From Lachnospiraceae bacterium UBA3802 (GTDB taxonomy: Bacteria > Bacillota > Clostridia > Lachnospirales > Lachnospiraceae), in the NCBI GenBank assembly GCA_002369155.1, contig DFEM01000045.1, positions 1 to 26,805 of the forward strand: a DNA stretch of 26,805 nt. The letters run 5' to 3'. The notes under the pieces are model-generated. The model searched no databases. It was not told where the DNA came from and worked only from the letters and a program-made list of their open reading frames with translations. The translations under genes were made by a program, and so were the position numbers. Below are positions 8,405 through 15,093 of the stretch, piece after piece. How positions within the stretch are numbered: the first letter of the stretch is position 1; each line of letters opens with the position of its first letter.

Positions 8405-8758
8405 TTAATCAAATATTTTACCGCATTTAGTGCATATGTATCGCATTACAGTAAACCTCTGTCCCGGAATAACTCTTATCTTTTCCTCCACTAAAGGTTT
8501 AAATGGATTTAACGGATGTATCCTGGTTTTAGTTTTATATCTGTCCATTGTCAAAGCTCGTTCTTCATAATAAAACACACAATATGGGCTTTTGCACTTT
8601 GGACATATTATATCCTTACCGTTTTTTGTAATACCGGGATGATTGTCACTGTGCTGAACTCTGGAGCCTGACGATGGAGACGGCCAATAGTAGTTAAAAG
8701 CATAAACAACAACGCCAAAAATGAATATTCCAAACATCATTAAAAGAATAATTCCCAT
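8405..8758 (-). CDS. small membrane-anchored zinc-ribbon protein
   Basis: The 117-residue protein has one N-terminal membrane segment (about residues 2-25, GIILLMMFGIFIFGVVVYAF). A soluble part follows with two cysteine pairs, CPKC at about residue 51 and CTKCGKIFD at the very C-terminus, which together would make one zinc ribbon interrupted by a basic insert of about 50 residues. A GAGAGG ribosome binding site lies eight bases before ATG 8758. It sits between the phosphatase and another membrane zinc-ribbon gene, all leftward with short gaps. I do not recognise a named family, and the function is unknown. Confidence 0.75.
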   Translation of the reverse strand: MGIILLMMFGIFIFGVVVYAFNYYWPSPSSGSRVQHSDNHPGITKNGKDIICPKCKSPYCVFYYEERALTMDRYKTKTRIHPLNPFKPLVEEKIRVIPGQRFTVMRYICTKCGKIFD

Positions 8759-8797
8759 ATAGACTACCTCTCTTTAAGATAAAACAACCTTCTTTAA

Positions 8798-9313
8798 TCA
8801 ATAATCTTCCCAATAATCATATGCATCATCGTAATCGTCGAAATCCTCACCCCACGCATCCTCTGCGTAATCATCTGGATCGTCATAATCTGCAGGATCG
8901 TAATTCAATTCGTTGTAGGTCTTCTTTTTTGAGTCTTTATCGGATTTCGAATCTGTTTCCTTGGGCTCTGCTGTTGAAGTGCCTGTACTTTGCTTGATGT
9001 CTTTATTGGAATCCGAAGGTGTTTTCTTTGGATCCGGTGATGAAGTGTCTACAATCAGTTTGCTTTCTTCATTATCGTAATTACCCGTTGTTTCAGTTTT
9101 CGTGCCTTCATTCTTTTGCTTTTCAAGTTCTTTCTTTGCCTCCAAAAGACATTCTGTGCAATAGTTCTTGCCCTTTTCTTTTTTATTCTTATGACAGTTT
9201 ATGCACAGATTGCTTTTGCTTGCCGAAATCAGGTTAAAGGCAACGATAAACCCAAGCAAAACAAGCACGGTAGCAATGAGGATTATATATACTTTTATAT
9301 TCTTATTTTTCAT
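8798..9313 (-). CDS. membrane-anchored zinc-ribbon protein with acidic repeat-like tail
   Basis: The 171-residue protein begins with a membrane segment at about residues 8-30 (YIILIATVLVLLGFIVAF). A short zinc-ribbon-like module follows (CINCHKNKKEKGKNYCTEC, about 37-55), then a Ser/Thr/Lys/Glu-rich linker with two similar DPKKTPSDSNKD and EPKETDSKSDKD stretches. The tail (about 137-171) is dominated by Asp and Tyr, with recurring DYDDPDDYAED patterns. GAGGA lies seven bases before ATG 9313. The low-complexity acidic tail would face away from the membrane and could bind cations or basic partners; this is inferred. No named family is recognised. Confidence 0.75.
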   Translation of the reverse strand: MKNKNIKVYIILIATVLVLLGFIVAFNLISASKSNLCINCHKNKKEKGKNYCTECLLEAKKELEKQKNEGTKTETTGNYDNEESKLIVDTSSPDPKKTPSDSNKDIKQSTGTSTAEPKETDSKSDKDSKKKTYNELNYDPADYDDPDDYAEDAWGEDFDDYDDAYDYWEDY

Positions 9314-9333
9314 ATAAAATCCTCTTTTCTTTT

Positions 9334-9435
9334 TTATTCCACTTTTAAATCCTTAAGTTTCCGATAGATTGATGTAATCTTATCTTTTCCTCTGAAGTTC
9401 TTGACTGCAATTACCAATACATTCGTTTTAACCAT
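9334..9435 (-). CDS. possible 33-residue peptide gene or gene fragment
   Basis: A short frame starting MVKTNVLVIAVKNFRGKDK and ending LKDLKVE lies 20 bases upstream of the acidic-tail membrane protein. A weak AGTGG is found seven bases before the ATG. The sequence is basic and looks protein-like, but it is too short to assign. It could be a leader peptide, the remnant of a larger gene, or chance. Upstream of it (9436-9597) I see only a direct repeat GTACCAT at 9475-9481 and 9508-9514. Confidence 0.25.
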   Translation of the reverse strand: MVKTNVLVIAVKNFRGKDKITSIYRKLKDLKVE

Positions 9436-9597
9436 ATTTTTACCACTTTTCTTACTTTATAAACTGCTTCGATGGTACCATTCTATCATTTTGGAACGAG
9501 GTTGGTTGTACCATAGAAGGGACTTGTTTTCCCAAAAATAAATTTATTAGCCGAATTTATTTGTTCCTAATTTATGTTCTTTTTTTATTTTTGTGAA

Positions 9598-9626
9598 TTG
9601 AAATACTTATACATAAATGCTAATAT
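9598..9626 (+). promoter_or_regulatory. sigma-A type promoter of the NACHT gene
   Basis: TTGAAA (9598-9603) and TAATAT (9621-9626) are separated by exactly 17 bases, with a TGC extension before the -10. The predicted transcript starts near 9633, about 30 bases before ATG 9664. This rules out the earlier in-frame ATG at 9574, which lies upstream of the promoter. Confidence 0.6.
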
Positions 9627-9663
9627 CTTGAATATACTATTATCTTACTTAAAGGACACATAT

Positions 9664-11685
9664 ATGTTTGCTTTTATCACCTTTTTAAAAGACAATGTAA
9701 ATTTAATCGCCACTGTATTATGCGGTATTGGAGCAATCATTGTTACCATTATCATAGGTGTAAAGCAACTAAATAAACCCAAAAGAAACGCTATCCTTTC
9801 CATTAAATCTTTGCAGGATTCCCAAAAAACAATAAATAATAACAAAAGTAGACTACTCGAAACAATTATTTCAAGAGAAATAACTTTCAAAAGAACTTCT
9901 ATTCCTAAGGTTCCACTTAAAAGGGGACAAATTCAATTAATACTAGGCGAACCAGCTTGCGGAAAATCATACGCACTTATTAAGTTATTCAACAAAAGTA
10001 ACAACATCATTTTTTTTGACTCAAAAACTCTAATAGATTACCTGGACGAAACAAAAGATTACAAAAAAACCTTTATATCAAATCTTAATAATTCTCAAAA
10101 GAAATACATTATTATATTTGATGGCATAGATGAATTAGAAGTTGAATATGGCTCACAAAGCTTAGAGTATCTATTTCAATTTATTATAGAAATTCAATCA
10201 GGTTCAAAAACTGATTCTTTTATTATTTCAAGTCGAAATGCTTTTTACAAAAAAAATAATAATTTTATGATAGCAAAAAAATATGGAATCGATTTTTCGG
10301 TCTCCGTGGTAGAAAAATGGTCTAAAGACGAATTGCTCTCATATGGAGAAGTAATAATCAAAAATACAAATTGTAAGAAAAATTTAACTCTCCTCATAAA
10401 AAAATGTCTCAACGAATCTAAGACCTTATCAAAAACAATTTCAAATCCTCTCGACATTCAAATGCTAATCTACTTGTTAACCATTAAGGACTACGAAGAA
10501 ATCAACGAGATCACTTCGAAATTCAATTTATACAATAGTTTTCTTTCTTCAATATTTGTAAAATATTGCAAAAATCCTCAACCTGGTGTATCAGCAAGTG
10601 ATAATTACTCTCAGTTTATCCAAAATTGTTTTGACGAATACTTAAAAAATAACAGCACTAACATTTCTTTTAGCACCTCTATAAGTAGTTTTCCGATTTT
10701 CAAGCAAAATGGAATGTTAATCCACTATTCATTTTTAGAATTTGCTGTTGCAAAACACTATTATGATTCTATAAAGAAACCTCTTAATATAAAAACCGAT
10801 TTACATGTTTTTTCCCAAGAATACAAAAATGAGATTGAAGATTTCATTACTGATTCAATTAATTCTTTAGATGATAACGAAAAAGAAGAAATCGTTTTAA
10901 AATTAATGCAAATCTACTCTTGCACTATGTCTTCTTCCGGAAAAAATGAATTAAAAAATATCAATGAAAAATTCATTAATCATAAGATGGAAAATATAGT
11001 CAAAACTCTTCCTTTCAAAGAATTTTTCACTTTGAAATCTAAAACTAATTTTCGACTTGGAAGATTATACTTTGACGATAAAAACAATTATACAACAATC
11101 AAACGAATACTCGAATTAATATATTATAATGACTATAACGTTTATGATATCGATAATCCGGATTTAACCACAAATATAAAAAACGATAAGAATTACTATT
11201 TGGCCTTATTAAGAAGAGGTTGTGCAATCAGTGCTTCCTTTTACGGTTTTGAGGAAATTGAAATTGATTACGTCAAAAAAATGCTATCCATAGAAAAACA
11301 ATTCAAGGACTACGACCTAGCCAACAGATCACACACCATGCTGTTCTATGGAGATGTTCAAGATAACAAAAGTGTATTTGAATTCAAAGATGAGGATTAT
11401 TCCATCTCTTGTTACAATTCAGTTAGTAAAAGGATCAAGCGCCTTTCCGTAAATTTAAATAACGAGTATCCAAAGAATGATGTAAAAGAAAACAAAAAAT
11501 ACTACTTTAGATTATTCGATTTGGCTACTATCTATTCATTTGCCAGGACAAGAGACGTAGAAACACTTTTCTCTGATTCCGACAAAGAAATTATAAGAAA
11601 TTGCTTTGTCGATTTCGAAAAAGCATCCACAGAACGTCGAGAATTAATGAAAAATATCAAAGGTCTTTTGATTGAAAAATTATAA
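9664..11685 (+). CDS. membrane-anchored NACHT-type STAND NTPase
   Basis: The 673-residue protein starts at ATG 9664, preceded by AAAGGA with a 7-base gap. An N-terminal hydrophobic helix (about residues 12-33, ending before the basic KQLNKPKR) should anchor it. The NTPase core has Walker A GEPACGKSY at 95-103 and the NACHT-style Walker B IIIFDGIDELE at 149-159, followed by FIISSRNAF as sensor strand. Further on, HYSFLEFAVAKHYYD matches the F-x-E-x-x-A-A-x-x-[YFL] element that ends the NACHT helical domains. The remaining 280 residues have no recognisable LRR, WD or TPR repeats. Bacterial NACHT proteins are known anti-phage sensors; this one carries a membrane segment in the effector position. 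It stands alone, is very AT-rich, and converges on the abiE remnant. Confidence 0.82.
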   Translation: MFAFITFLKDNVNLIATVLCGIGAIIVTIIIGVKQLNKPKRNAILSIKSLQDSQKTINNNKSRLLETIISREITFKRTSIPKVPLKRGQIQLILGEPACGKSYALIKLFNKSNNIIFFDSKTLIDYLDETKDYKKTFISNLNNSQKKYIIIFDGIDELEVEYGSQSLEYLFQFIIEIQSGSKTDSFIISSRNAFYKKNNNFMIAKKYGIDFSVSVVEKWSKDELLSYGEVIIKNTNCKKNLTLLIKKCLNESKTLSKTISNPLDIQMLIYLLTIKDYEEINEITSKFNLYNSFLSSIFVKYCKNPQPGVSASDNYSQFIQNCFDEYLKNNSTNISFSTSISSFPIFKQNGMLIHYSFLEFAVAKHYYDSIKKPLNIKTDLHVFSQEYKNEIEDFITDSINSLDDNEKEEIVLKLMQIYSCTMSSSGKNELKNINEKFINHKMENIVKTLPFKEFFTLKSKTNFRLGRLYFDDKNNYTTIKRILELIYYNDYNVYDIDNPDLTTNIKNDKNYYLALLRRGCAISASFYGFEEIEIDYVKKMLSIEKQFKDYDLANRSHTMLFYGDVQDNKSVFEFKDEDYSISCYNSVSKRIKRLSVNLNNEYPKNDVKENKKYYFRLFDLATIYSFARTRDVETLFSDSDKEIIRNCFVDFEKASTERRELMKNIKGLLIEKL

Positions 11686-11712
11686 ACGAAACCTTTTCTA
11701 TTAAAAATAGAT

Positions 11713-11742
11713 AAACGGATTATTGATTAGTTCCCGTTTTTT
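11713..11742 (+). terminator. probable terminator of the NACHT gene
   Basis: AAACGG (11713-11718) pairs with CCGTTT (11734-11739), and the downstream arm runs into a T-rich stretch TTTTTTC. The stem is short and the 15-base loop is long, so termination may be partial. It lies 28 bases after the NACHT stop. Confidence 0.45.
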
Positions 11743-11791
11743 CATTGAATATAGTATTATCTAACCCTTAATTTATCAACGAAAAAGAGAA

Positions 11792-11815
11792 AAGATGGAG
11801 TTTCGACTTCATCTT
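11792..11815 (-). terminator. terminator downstream of the abiE remnant
   Basis: Read on the minus strand, AAGATGAAG pairs with CTCCATCTT with one mismatch around the loop TCGAAA and is followed by the T-rich TTCTCTTTTT. It overlaps the last codons of the truncated toxin frame, which suggests that this was once the 3' end of a transcript. Confidence 0.5.
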
Positions 11816-12021
11816 CTTTTGTTTTTTCTAACAATAGAATCATTTGTAAATATGGTCCTTTGGTTTTGGAAATAAAAAATCTTTACTTTTTTGAGCATTT
11901 TTATGTCAAAAAGTAAAGATTCCATAAAGAATATCTGTAATACTTCCTGAGGCATTAGACTTCTTTTATTTGCAAAATTTTTCACCTGACCTTTTAATTG
12001 TTCCGGTGTTCTCTCCTTCAC
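11809..12021 (-). pseudogene. truncated AbiEii-family nucleotidyltransferase toxin
   Basis: The frame starts MKERTPEQLKGQVKNFANKR and continues SLMPQEVLQIFFMES, matching the N-terminus of AbiEii toxins (QLKGxIxNLAKxxx...QEVLQxYxFE). After about residue 35 family resemblance stops, and the rest of the 70-residue frame is read through an AT-rich palindromic repeat. The nucleotidyltransferase GS-x-x-x-x-D-x-D motif and the rest of the roughly 250-300 residue toxin are absent. Its ATG overlaps the antitoxin stop as ATGA, the usual abiE arrangement. The break coincides with the edge of a repeat (11921) whose second copy lies upstream of abiEi. The fragment cannot be an active toxin. Confidence 0.7.
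11843..11921. repeat. palindromic repeat, copy 1 (inside the truncated abiEii frame)
   Basis: This 79-base unit matches 12680-12757. The last 51 bases (11871-11921) are identical to 12707-12757 except for one C/T change. The core is a palindrome: AATCTTTACTTTTT on one side and AAAAAGTAAAGATT on the other, around a short GCAT/ATG-centred loop. Its right end is exactly where the toxin homology breaks. Confidence 0.8.
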
Positions 12022-12626
12022 TGTAATACCTCCATATAATTGCGAACCTTTTCTTCAACATTAAAAACTTTGGAATATTTAATTATCTTTCTCGTATTAC
12101 ACTTCTTTCCGGAAAAATACTCTCTGATAGCTTGAGTATACACTTGAGTATCAACAGAATCTTTATCTCTTATGAGGTCGCAGATACAGCGTTCCAGATC
12201 ATACGCTTTTACCTTATAACCCTGAGGCGTAATAATATCTTGAATTCCCAAATCCCATTGTTCTTTTTTGCTGTAATGAAATCTGATATTCGGATATGTC
12301 TTTTTTATTCGCGATATATTATCTCCCTGAGGAACAGTTATATCCAAAGTGTGCGGAACTCTGTCCGACATTCCATGTAAATATAACGAAGTAGCATGCG
12401 AAAAAATAAGTTTCCCCGATCTGCTTTGAATTACTTTATATTCATCCGGTGTATTATCTGATAATCCATATTTCCCATGCGATTCTTTTGTCAGGAATCC
12501 CTCATCCAGTAAAGAATAAATTGCAATTCTTTGAATCCCTGCTTCTTTAAGCACTTTACCTGAAACCAAACCACCTTCATTTTCAATTATAAATTTTATT
12601 TTATCTTTTATAGCAGTATAGTCCAT
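12018..12626 (-). CDS. abiEi: AbiEi-family antitoxin / transcriptional regulator
   Basis: The protein of about 202 residues begins with a winged-helix DNA-binding domain (residues about 5-50, KFIIENEGGLVSGKVLKEAG then a second helix and SHGKYGL as the wing). The AbiEi core follows: VIQSRSGKLIFSHATSLYLH, LDITVPQGDN and VKAYDLERCICDLIR are hallmark segments of type IV AbiE antitoxins. In this family the antitoxin blocks the AbiEii nucleotidyltransferase toxin without direct binding and represses its own promoter. ATG 12626 is preferred because AGGTGAG lies just before it; a GTG at 12635 in the same frame would sit inside that ribosome binding site. A palindrome overlaps its promoter. The partner toxin is truncated, so the regulator appears orphaned. 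Confidence 0.85.
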   Translation of the reverse strand: MDYTAIKDKIKFIIENEGGLVSGKVLKEAGIQRIAIYSLLDEGFLTKESHGKYGLSDNTPDEYKVIQSRSGKLIFSHATSLYLHGMSDRVPHTLDITVPQGDNISRIKKTYPNIRFHYSKKEQWDLGIQDIITPQGYKVKAYDLERCICDLIRDKDSVDTQVYTQAIREYFSGKKCNTRKIIKYSKVFNVEEKVRNYMEVLQ

Positions 12627-12649
12627 GGCACTCACCTCACTTTTATTTT

Positions 12650-12687
12650 GTTCTTTAACATTATCATTTTAAAGAACGTTTTGTAAA
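12650..12687 (-). promoter_or_regulatory. abiEi promoter with overlapping operator palindrome
   Basis: On the minus strand a -35 TTTACA (12682-12687) and a -10 GATAAT (12660-12665) are 16 bases apart. A perfect 9-bp inverted repeat, GTTCTTTAA (12650-12658) and TTAAAGAAC (12669-12677), covers the spacer and -10. This is the expected layout for antitoxin autorepression, as known for AbiEi proteins that bind inverted repeats in their own promoter. The sites are seen; binding is inferred. Confidence 0.6.
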
Positions 12688-12757
12688 TATGTTTTTTTGT
12701 TTTGTAAATAAAAAATCTTTACTTTTTTGAGCATTTTTATGCCAAAAAGTAAAGATT
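12680..12757. repeat. palindromic repeat, copy 2 (upstream of abiEi)
   Basis: This is a direct repeat of 11843-11921. Here the palindrome arms are AAATCTTTACTTTTT and AAAAAGTAAAGATTT, 15 bases perfect, with an inner GCAT/ATGC. One end supplies the -35 of the abiEi promoter. A further short piece of the arm, GTAAAGATTT, recurs at 12780-12789. Confidence 0.8.
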
Positions 12758-12811
12758 TGAAGGTTTGCATTTGATAAATGTAAAGATTTCTATGTGTAAA
12801 CCCTTAACATT

Positions 12812-13261
12812 TTACATGTTTTTTTCAAATTCTTCTTTGCTTATTTCCCTGGTATTATCATATCCTTCGCCGGTTATGTGATTCATTTCATAATCGACGT
12901 CGTAATATTTCATCTCCATGGGATCCTGTTTGTTGTGACGAAGAGTGACGATTAATACGAATCCGCCTACGATTACAATAAAAAGAATTCCGAATAAAAT
13001 CATCACCGGAATTTTAAATCCCGGCGGAAGAGGCAGAAAATAAGTCACGATAGCCGCTGCGGCAACAATTATTCCAACGAACATATCCACAAACAAAGCG
13101 ATGCGTTCGCCCTTGCTCGGTGTCCATTCTTTATGACCGTAAGCCTGCTTGCCTTTGTATTTTTCATACACAACATGATTGACGCCGCCGGCAGAAATTC
13201 CCGATGCGTCTTTTTCTTTTGAAACATCGCCGCCGATACTCCAATTCGTTTCCTCTTTCAT
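12812..13261 (-). CDS. two-helix membrane protein of unknown function
   Basis: The 149-residue protein has a soluble N-terminus of about 50 residues rich in Lys and Gly, then two membrane helices at about residues 52-72 (ALFVDMFVGIIVAAAAIVTYF) and 80-104 (IPVMILFGILFIVIVGGFVLIV), and a charged tail of about 45 residues. GGGGGAGAGG lies just before ATG 13261. It is the last gene of a three-gene leftward operon, 32 bases after the GH8 gene. No family is recognised. Its base composition matches the metabolic genes to the right rather than the AT-rich defence region to the left. Confidence 0.75.
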   Translation of the reverse strand: MKEETNWSIGGDVSKEKDASGISAGGVNHVVYEKYKGKQAYGHKEWTPSKGERIALFVDMFVGIIVAAAAIVTYFLPLPPGFKIPVMILFGILFIVIVGGFVLIVTLRHNKQDPMEMKYYDVDYEMNHITGEGYDNTREISKEEFEKNM

Positions 13262-13293
13262 AACCTCTCCCCCATTTACGATTGACGAATAAT

Positions 13294-14448
13294 CTACCAG
13301 ATTCTGTAATTGCCCGATAAAGCAAGCAATGCAAATATGTAAAGGCAGTTATCGTAATATCTTCGCTCACCCTTTCTTAACGGTTCATTCCAAAACCATT
13401 CAACCCACTGTTTTGCGATTGCAAAATCACTGTCTGCATTTTCGTTAAAAGGAATGGTTAATGCACTTTGCGCAATGGTTGCCAGAAGTCCTACAGGGTG
13501 AAGTACAGGTCGCTCAACAGGTGTACCGTCAACTTTATATGTACAGCGAACAGCTTCAAGATCCGTACCGAAGAATTTCATCATTCGAAGAATTGCATCA
13601 AACTGTCCTTTGTCTTTTCCAAACCATTCTGCATCAAGTCCGATGTTTGCTGCTGTTCTGTATGCATCAGAGAAGAAATCTCCGAAATACCCCCAGGGAA
13701 GTTTTTTGCTCATGGGGCTTCCGTCAAAGTTTGCATATTCGGCGCAAAGACCTGTTTTTTCATGACAAGCACTCTTTAAATAATCACGGCTTGCATCCGC
13801 TGCTTTTAACCAGAATTCTCTGTCTTCTTCATATGCCCATTTGCCAAAGAGTTCATAAAAATGAGGCAGATGATACGAAGGATCCGTAAAAGGTGAACCT
13901 GGAGTAAAGAGGATCTGATGATTGTCTTTATTCCACATTGCATGACCTTCTCTTTTGTTTTCTCCTTTATGAAGACACGCGCGAAGAATATCTTTAGCTT
14001 CTCTGCTGTATTCGAATATTCCCTCTCCGTCACCCCAGCGATGTGATGCGAAGAAAAGTGCCATTGCAAAAAACTCTTCTCCGTCGGGAGCGGGACCTTC
14101 CGCATTCTTCTTTCCGTCCAGTGCACATGACCATGCAAAATAACCTTCGTTTTTGCCATAGTCCATATACATATAAGTCTTAGCCCATTTCCAGATGCGG
14201 TCGAACTCTTCTTTCTTGTCAAGCTGAACGCACATCATCATTCCGTAAGACATGCCCTCAGTTCTTGCATCGTTGTTTCCGGTATCTACAAGATACCCCT
14301 TGTCATCGCCTGCGGGATGATAAATTCGTTCTGTTTCATCATAGAAAAAAGTGTTTATGCAATCATTTATTTTTGCATTTATTTCTTCATCGCTTTTTCC
14401 GATTTCTTTAAATACGTTTCTGTATTTTCCTGATTCGAATGCGTTCAT
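13294..14448 (-). CDS. GH8 reducing-end xylose-releasing exo-oligoxylanase (Rex)
   Basis: This 384-residue protein matches the GH8 exo-oligoxylanases, which remove single xylose units from the reducing end of xylo-oligosaccharides by inversion. The catalytic acid is expected to be E64 in the conserved DARTEGMSYGM segment, and the base D261 in DFFSDAYR. Other GH8 blocks are present: WKWAKTYM, GYFAWSC, GPAPDGEEFFAMALFFASHRWG, and FTDPSYHLPHFYELF. There is no signal peptide, so it is cytoplasmic and would act on imported oligosaccharides. The length is close to characterised Rex enzymes. AGAGG lies five bases before ATG 14448, and the gene follows an unknown gene by nine bases. This fits a plant-fibre-degrading gut organism. 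No transporter or xylosidase is seen beside it. Confidence 0.88.
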   Translation of the reverse strand: MNAFESGKYRNVFKEIGKSDEEINAKINDCINTFFYDETERIYHPAGDDKGYLVDTGNNDARTEGMSYGMMMCVQLDKKEEFDRIWKWAKTYMYMDYGKNEGYFAWSCALDGKKNAEGPAPDGEEFFAMALFFASHRWGDGEGIFEYSREAKDILRACLHKGENKREGHAMWNKDNHQILFTPGSPFTDPSYHLPHFYELFGKWAYEEDREFWLKAADASRDYLKSACHEKTGLCAEYANFDGSPMSKKLPWGYFGDFFSDAYRTAANIGLDAEWFGKDKGQFDAILRMMKFFGTDLEAVRCTYKVDGTPVERPVLHPVGLLATIAQSALTIPFNENADSDFAIAKQWVEWFWNEPLRKGERRYYDNCLYIFALLALSGNYRIW

Positions 14449-14457
14449 ATAACCTCT

Positions 14458-14928
14458 TTAGTCCAATTCTTTATATTTGAATATCTGCTCGATATATGCA
14501 GGTACGGGATAAGTGTTTTTATATACGCTTAATTCCATCTTTGTCATACGTGCGGTAAAATCATCAAACAATGTAAAATAAGATGTAAGCAGGACGTTCT
14601 GTGCAGGATAATGAGGATATACAATCCAGGGCGGTAATACCTGTCTTAAATCCATAAGTTCGTAATTGATTACGATTGCTTTTTTGTCTGCTGCTTCCAC
14701 CTGCTTTATATATTTGTCTATCGTCTTTAAATCTTTGGTGAAATTCTTTCTGAATTTTGAATCCATCGAAAAGTTTTTAATATCGAGCGGATCACCCATT
14801 GCATCGATTAACGGAAGATGGTGATAATATGTTCCGTCTTCGCACAGTTCGTTGTTACAGTTTTCAAGCCAGAATTTCCCTATTCTTAAAACCTCTTCGT
14901 AGTCTTTAAACGTAATATATCTCTTCAT
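14458..14928 (-). CDS. conserved-looking cytoplasmic protein of unknown function
   Basis: The 156-residue protein is soluble, with no signal peptide or membrane helix and a mix of charged and aromatic residues. A strong ribosome binding site (GGGAGG) precedes ATG 14928. It is the first gene of the operon with the exo-oligoxylanase, nine bases upstream of it, so a link to carbohydrate use is possible but only by position. I do not recognise a domain. No clear promoter could be picked out of 14929-15030, which is very AT-rich. Confidence 0.7.
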   Translation of the reverse strand: MKRYITFKDYEEVLRIGKFWLENCNNELCEDGTYYHHLPLIDAMGDPLDIKNFSMDSKFRKNFTKDLKTIDKYIKQVEAADKKAIVINYELMDLRQVLPPWIVYPHYPAQNVLLTSYFTLFDDFTARMTKMELSVYKNTYPVPAYIEQIFKYKELD

Positions 14929-15030
14929 TTACGTTCCTCCCTTTTACACATTACTAACAGGTTTACTTATTTATTCCCTTTTATTCTTTTATATGTATAT
15001 TGTAAAAGAAAAATATATATTCTTCAATTA

Positions 15031-15065
15031 TATAAAAAAAAGAAGATGAACTTGTCATCTTCTTT
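15031..15065 (-). terminator. strong terminator after the Lys/Ala-repeat gene
   Basis: AAAGAAGATGA (15039-15049) and TCATCTTCTTT (15055-15065) form a perfect 11-bp stem with a 5-base loop. On the minus strand it is followed by TTTTTTTATA. It lies 28 bases beyond the stop of the Lys/Ala-repeat gene. Confidence 0.8.
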
Positions 15066-15093
15066 CTTTATTTTCGATTTTAAATTTTGTCTA

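Noticed and set aside
9475..9514. Direct repeat GTACCAT with nearby TTCTAT/ATAGAA, considered as an operator
   Set aside because: The half-sites are short and match no operator class I know (including LexA-type GAAC-N4-GTTC), so chance is likely.
9574..9663. N-terminal extension of the NACHT protein from ATG 9574
   Set aside because: There is no ribosome binding site, and the extension includes a good promoter; ATG 9664 has both a promoter and AAAGGA upstream.
1..12760. Integrative element with attachment sites
   Set aside because: No integrase, relaxase, tRNA gene or matching end repeats are visible, so the accessory region cannot be called a defined mobile element.
13461..13889. Plus-strand frames opposite the GH8 gene
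   Set aside because: They are shadows of the GH8 coding sequence, whose family motifs run continuously through the region.
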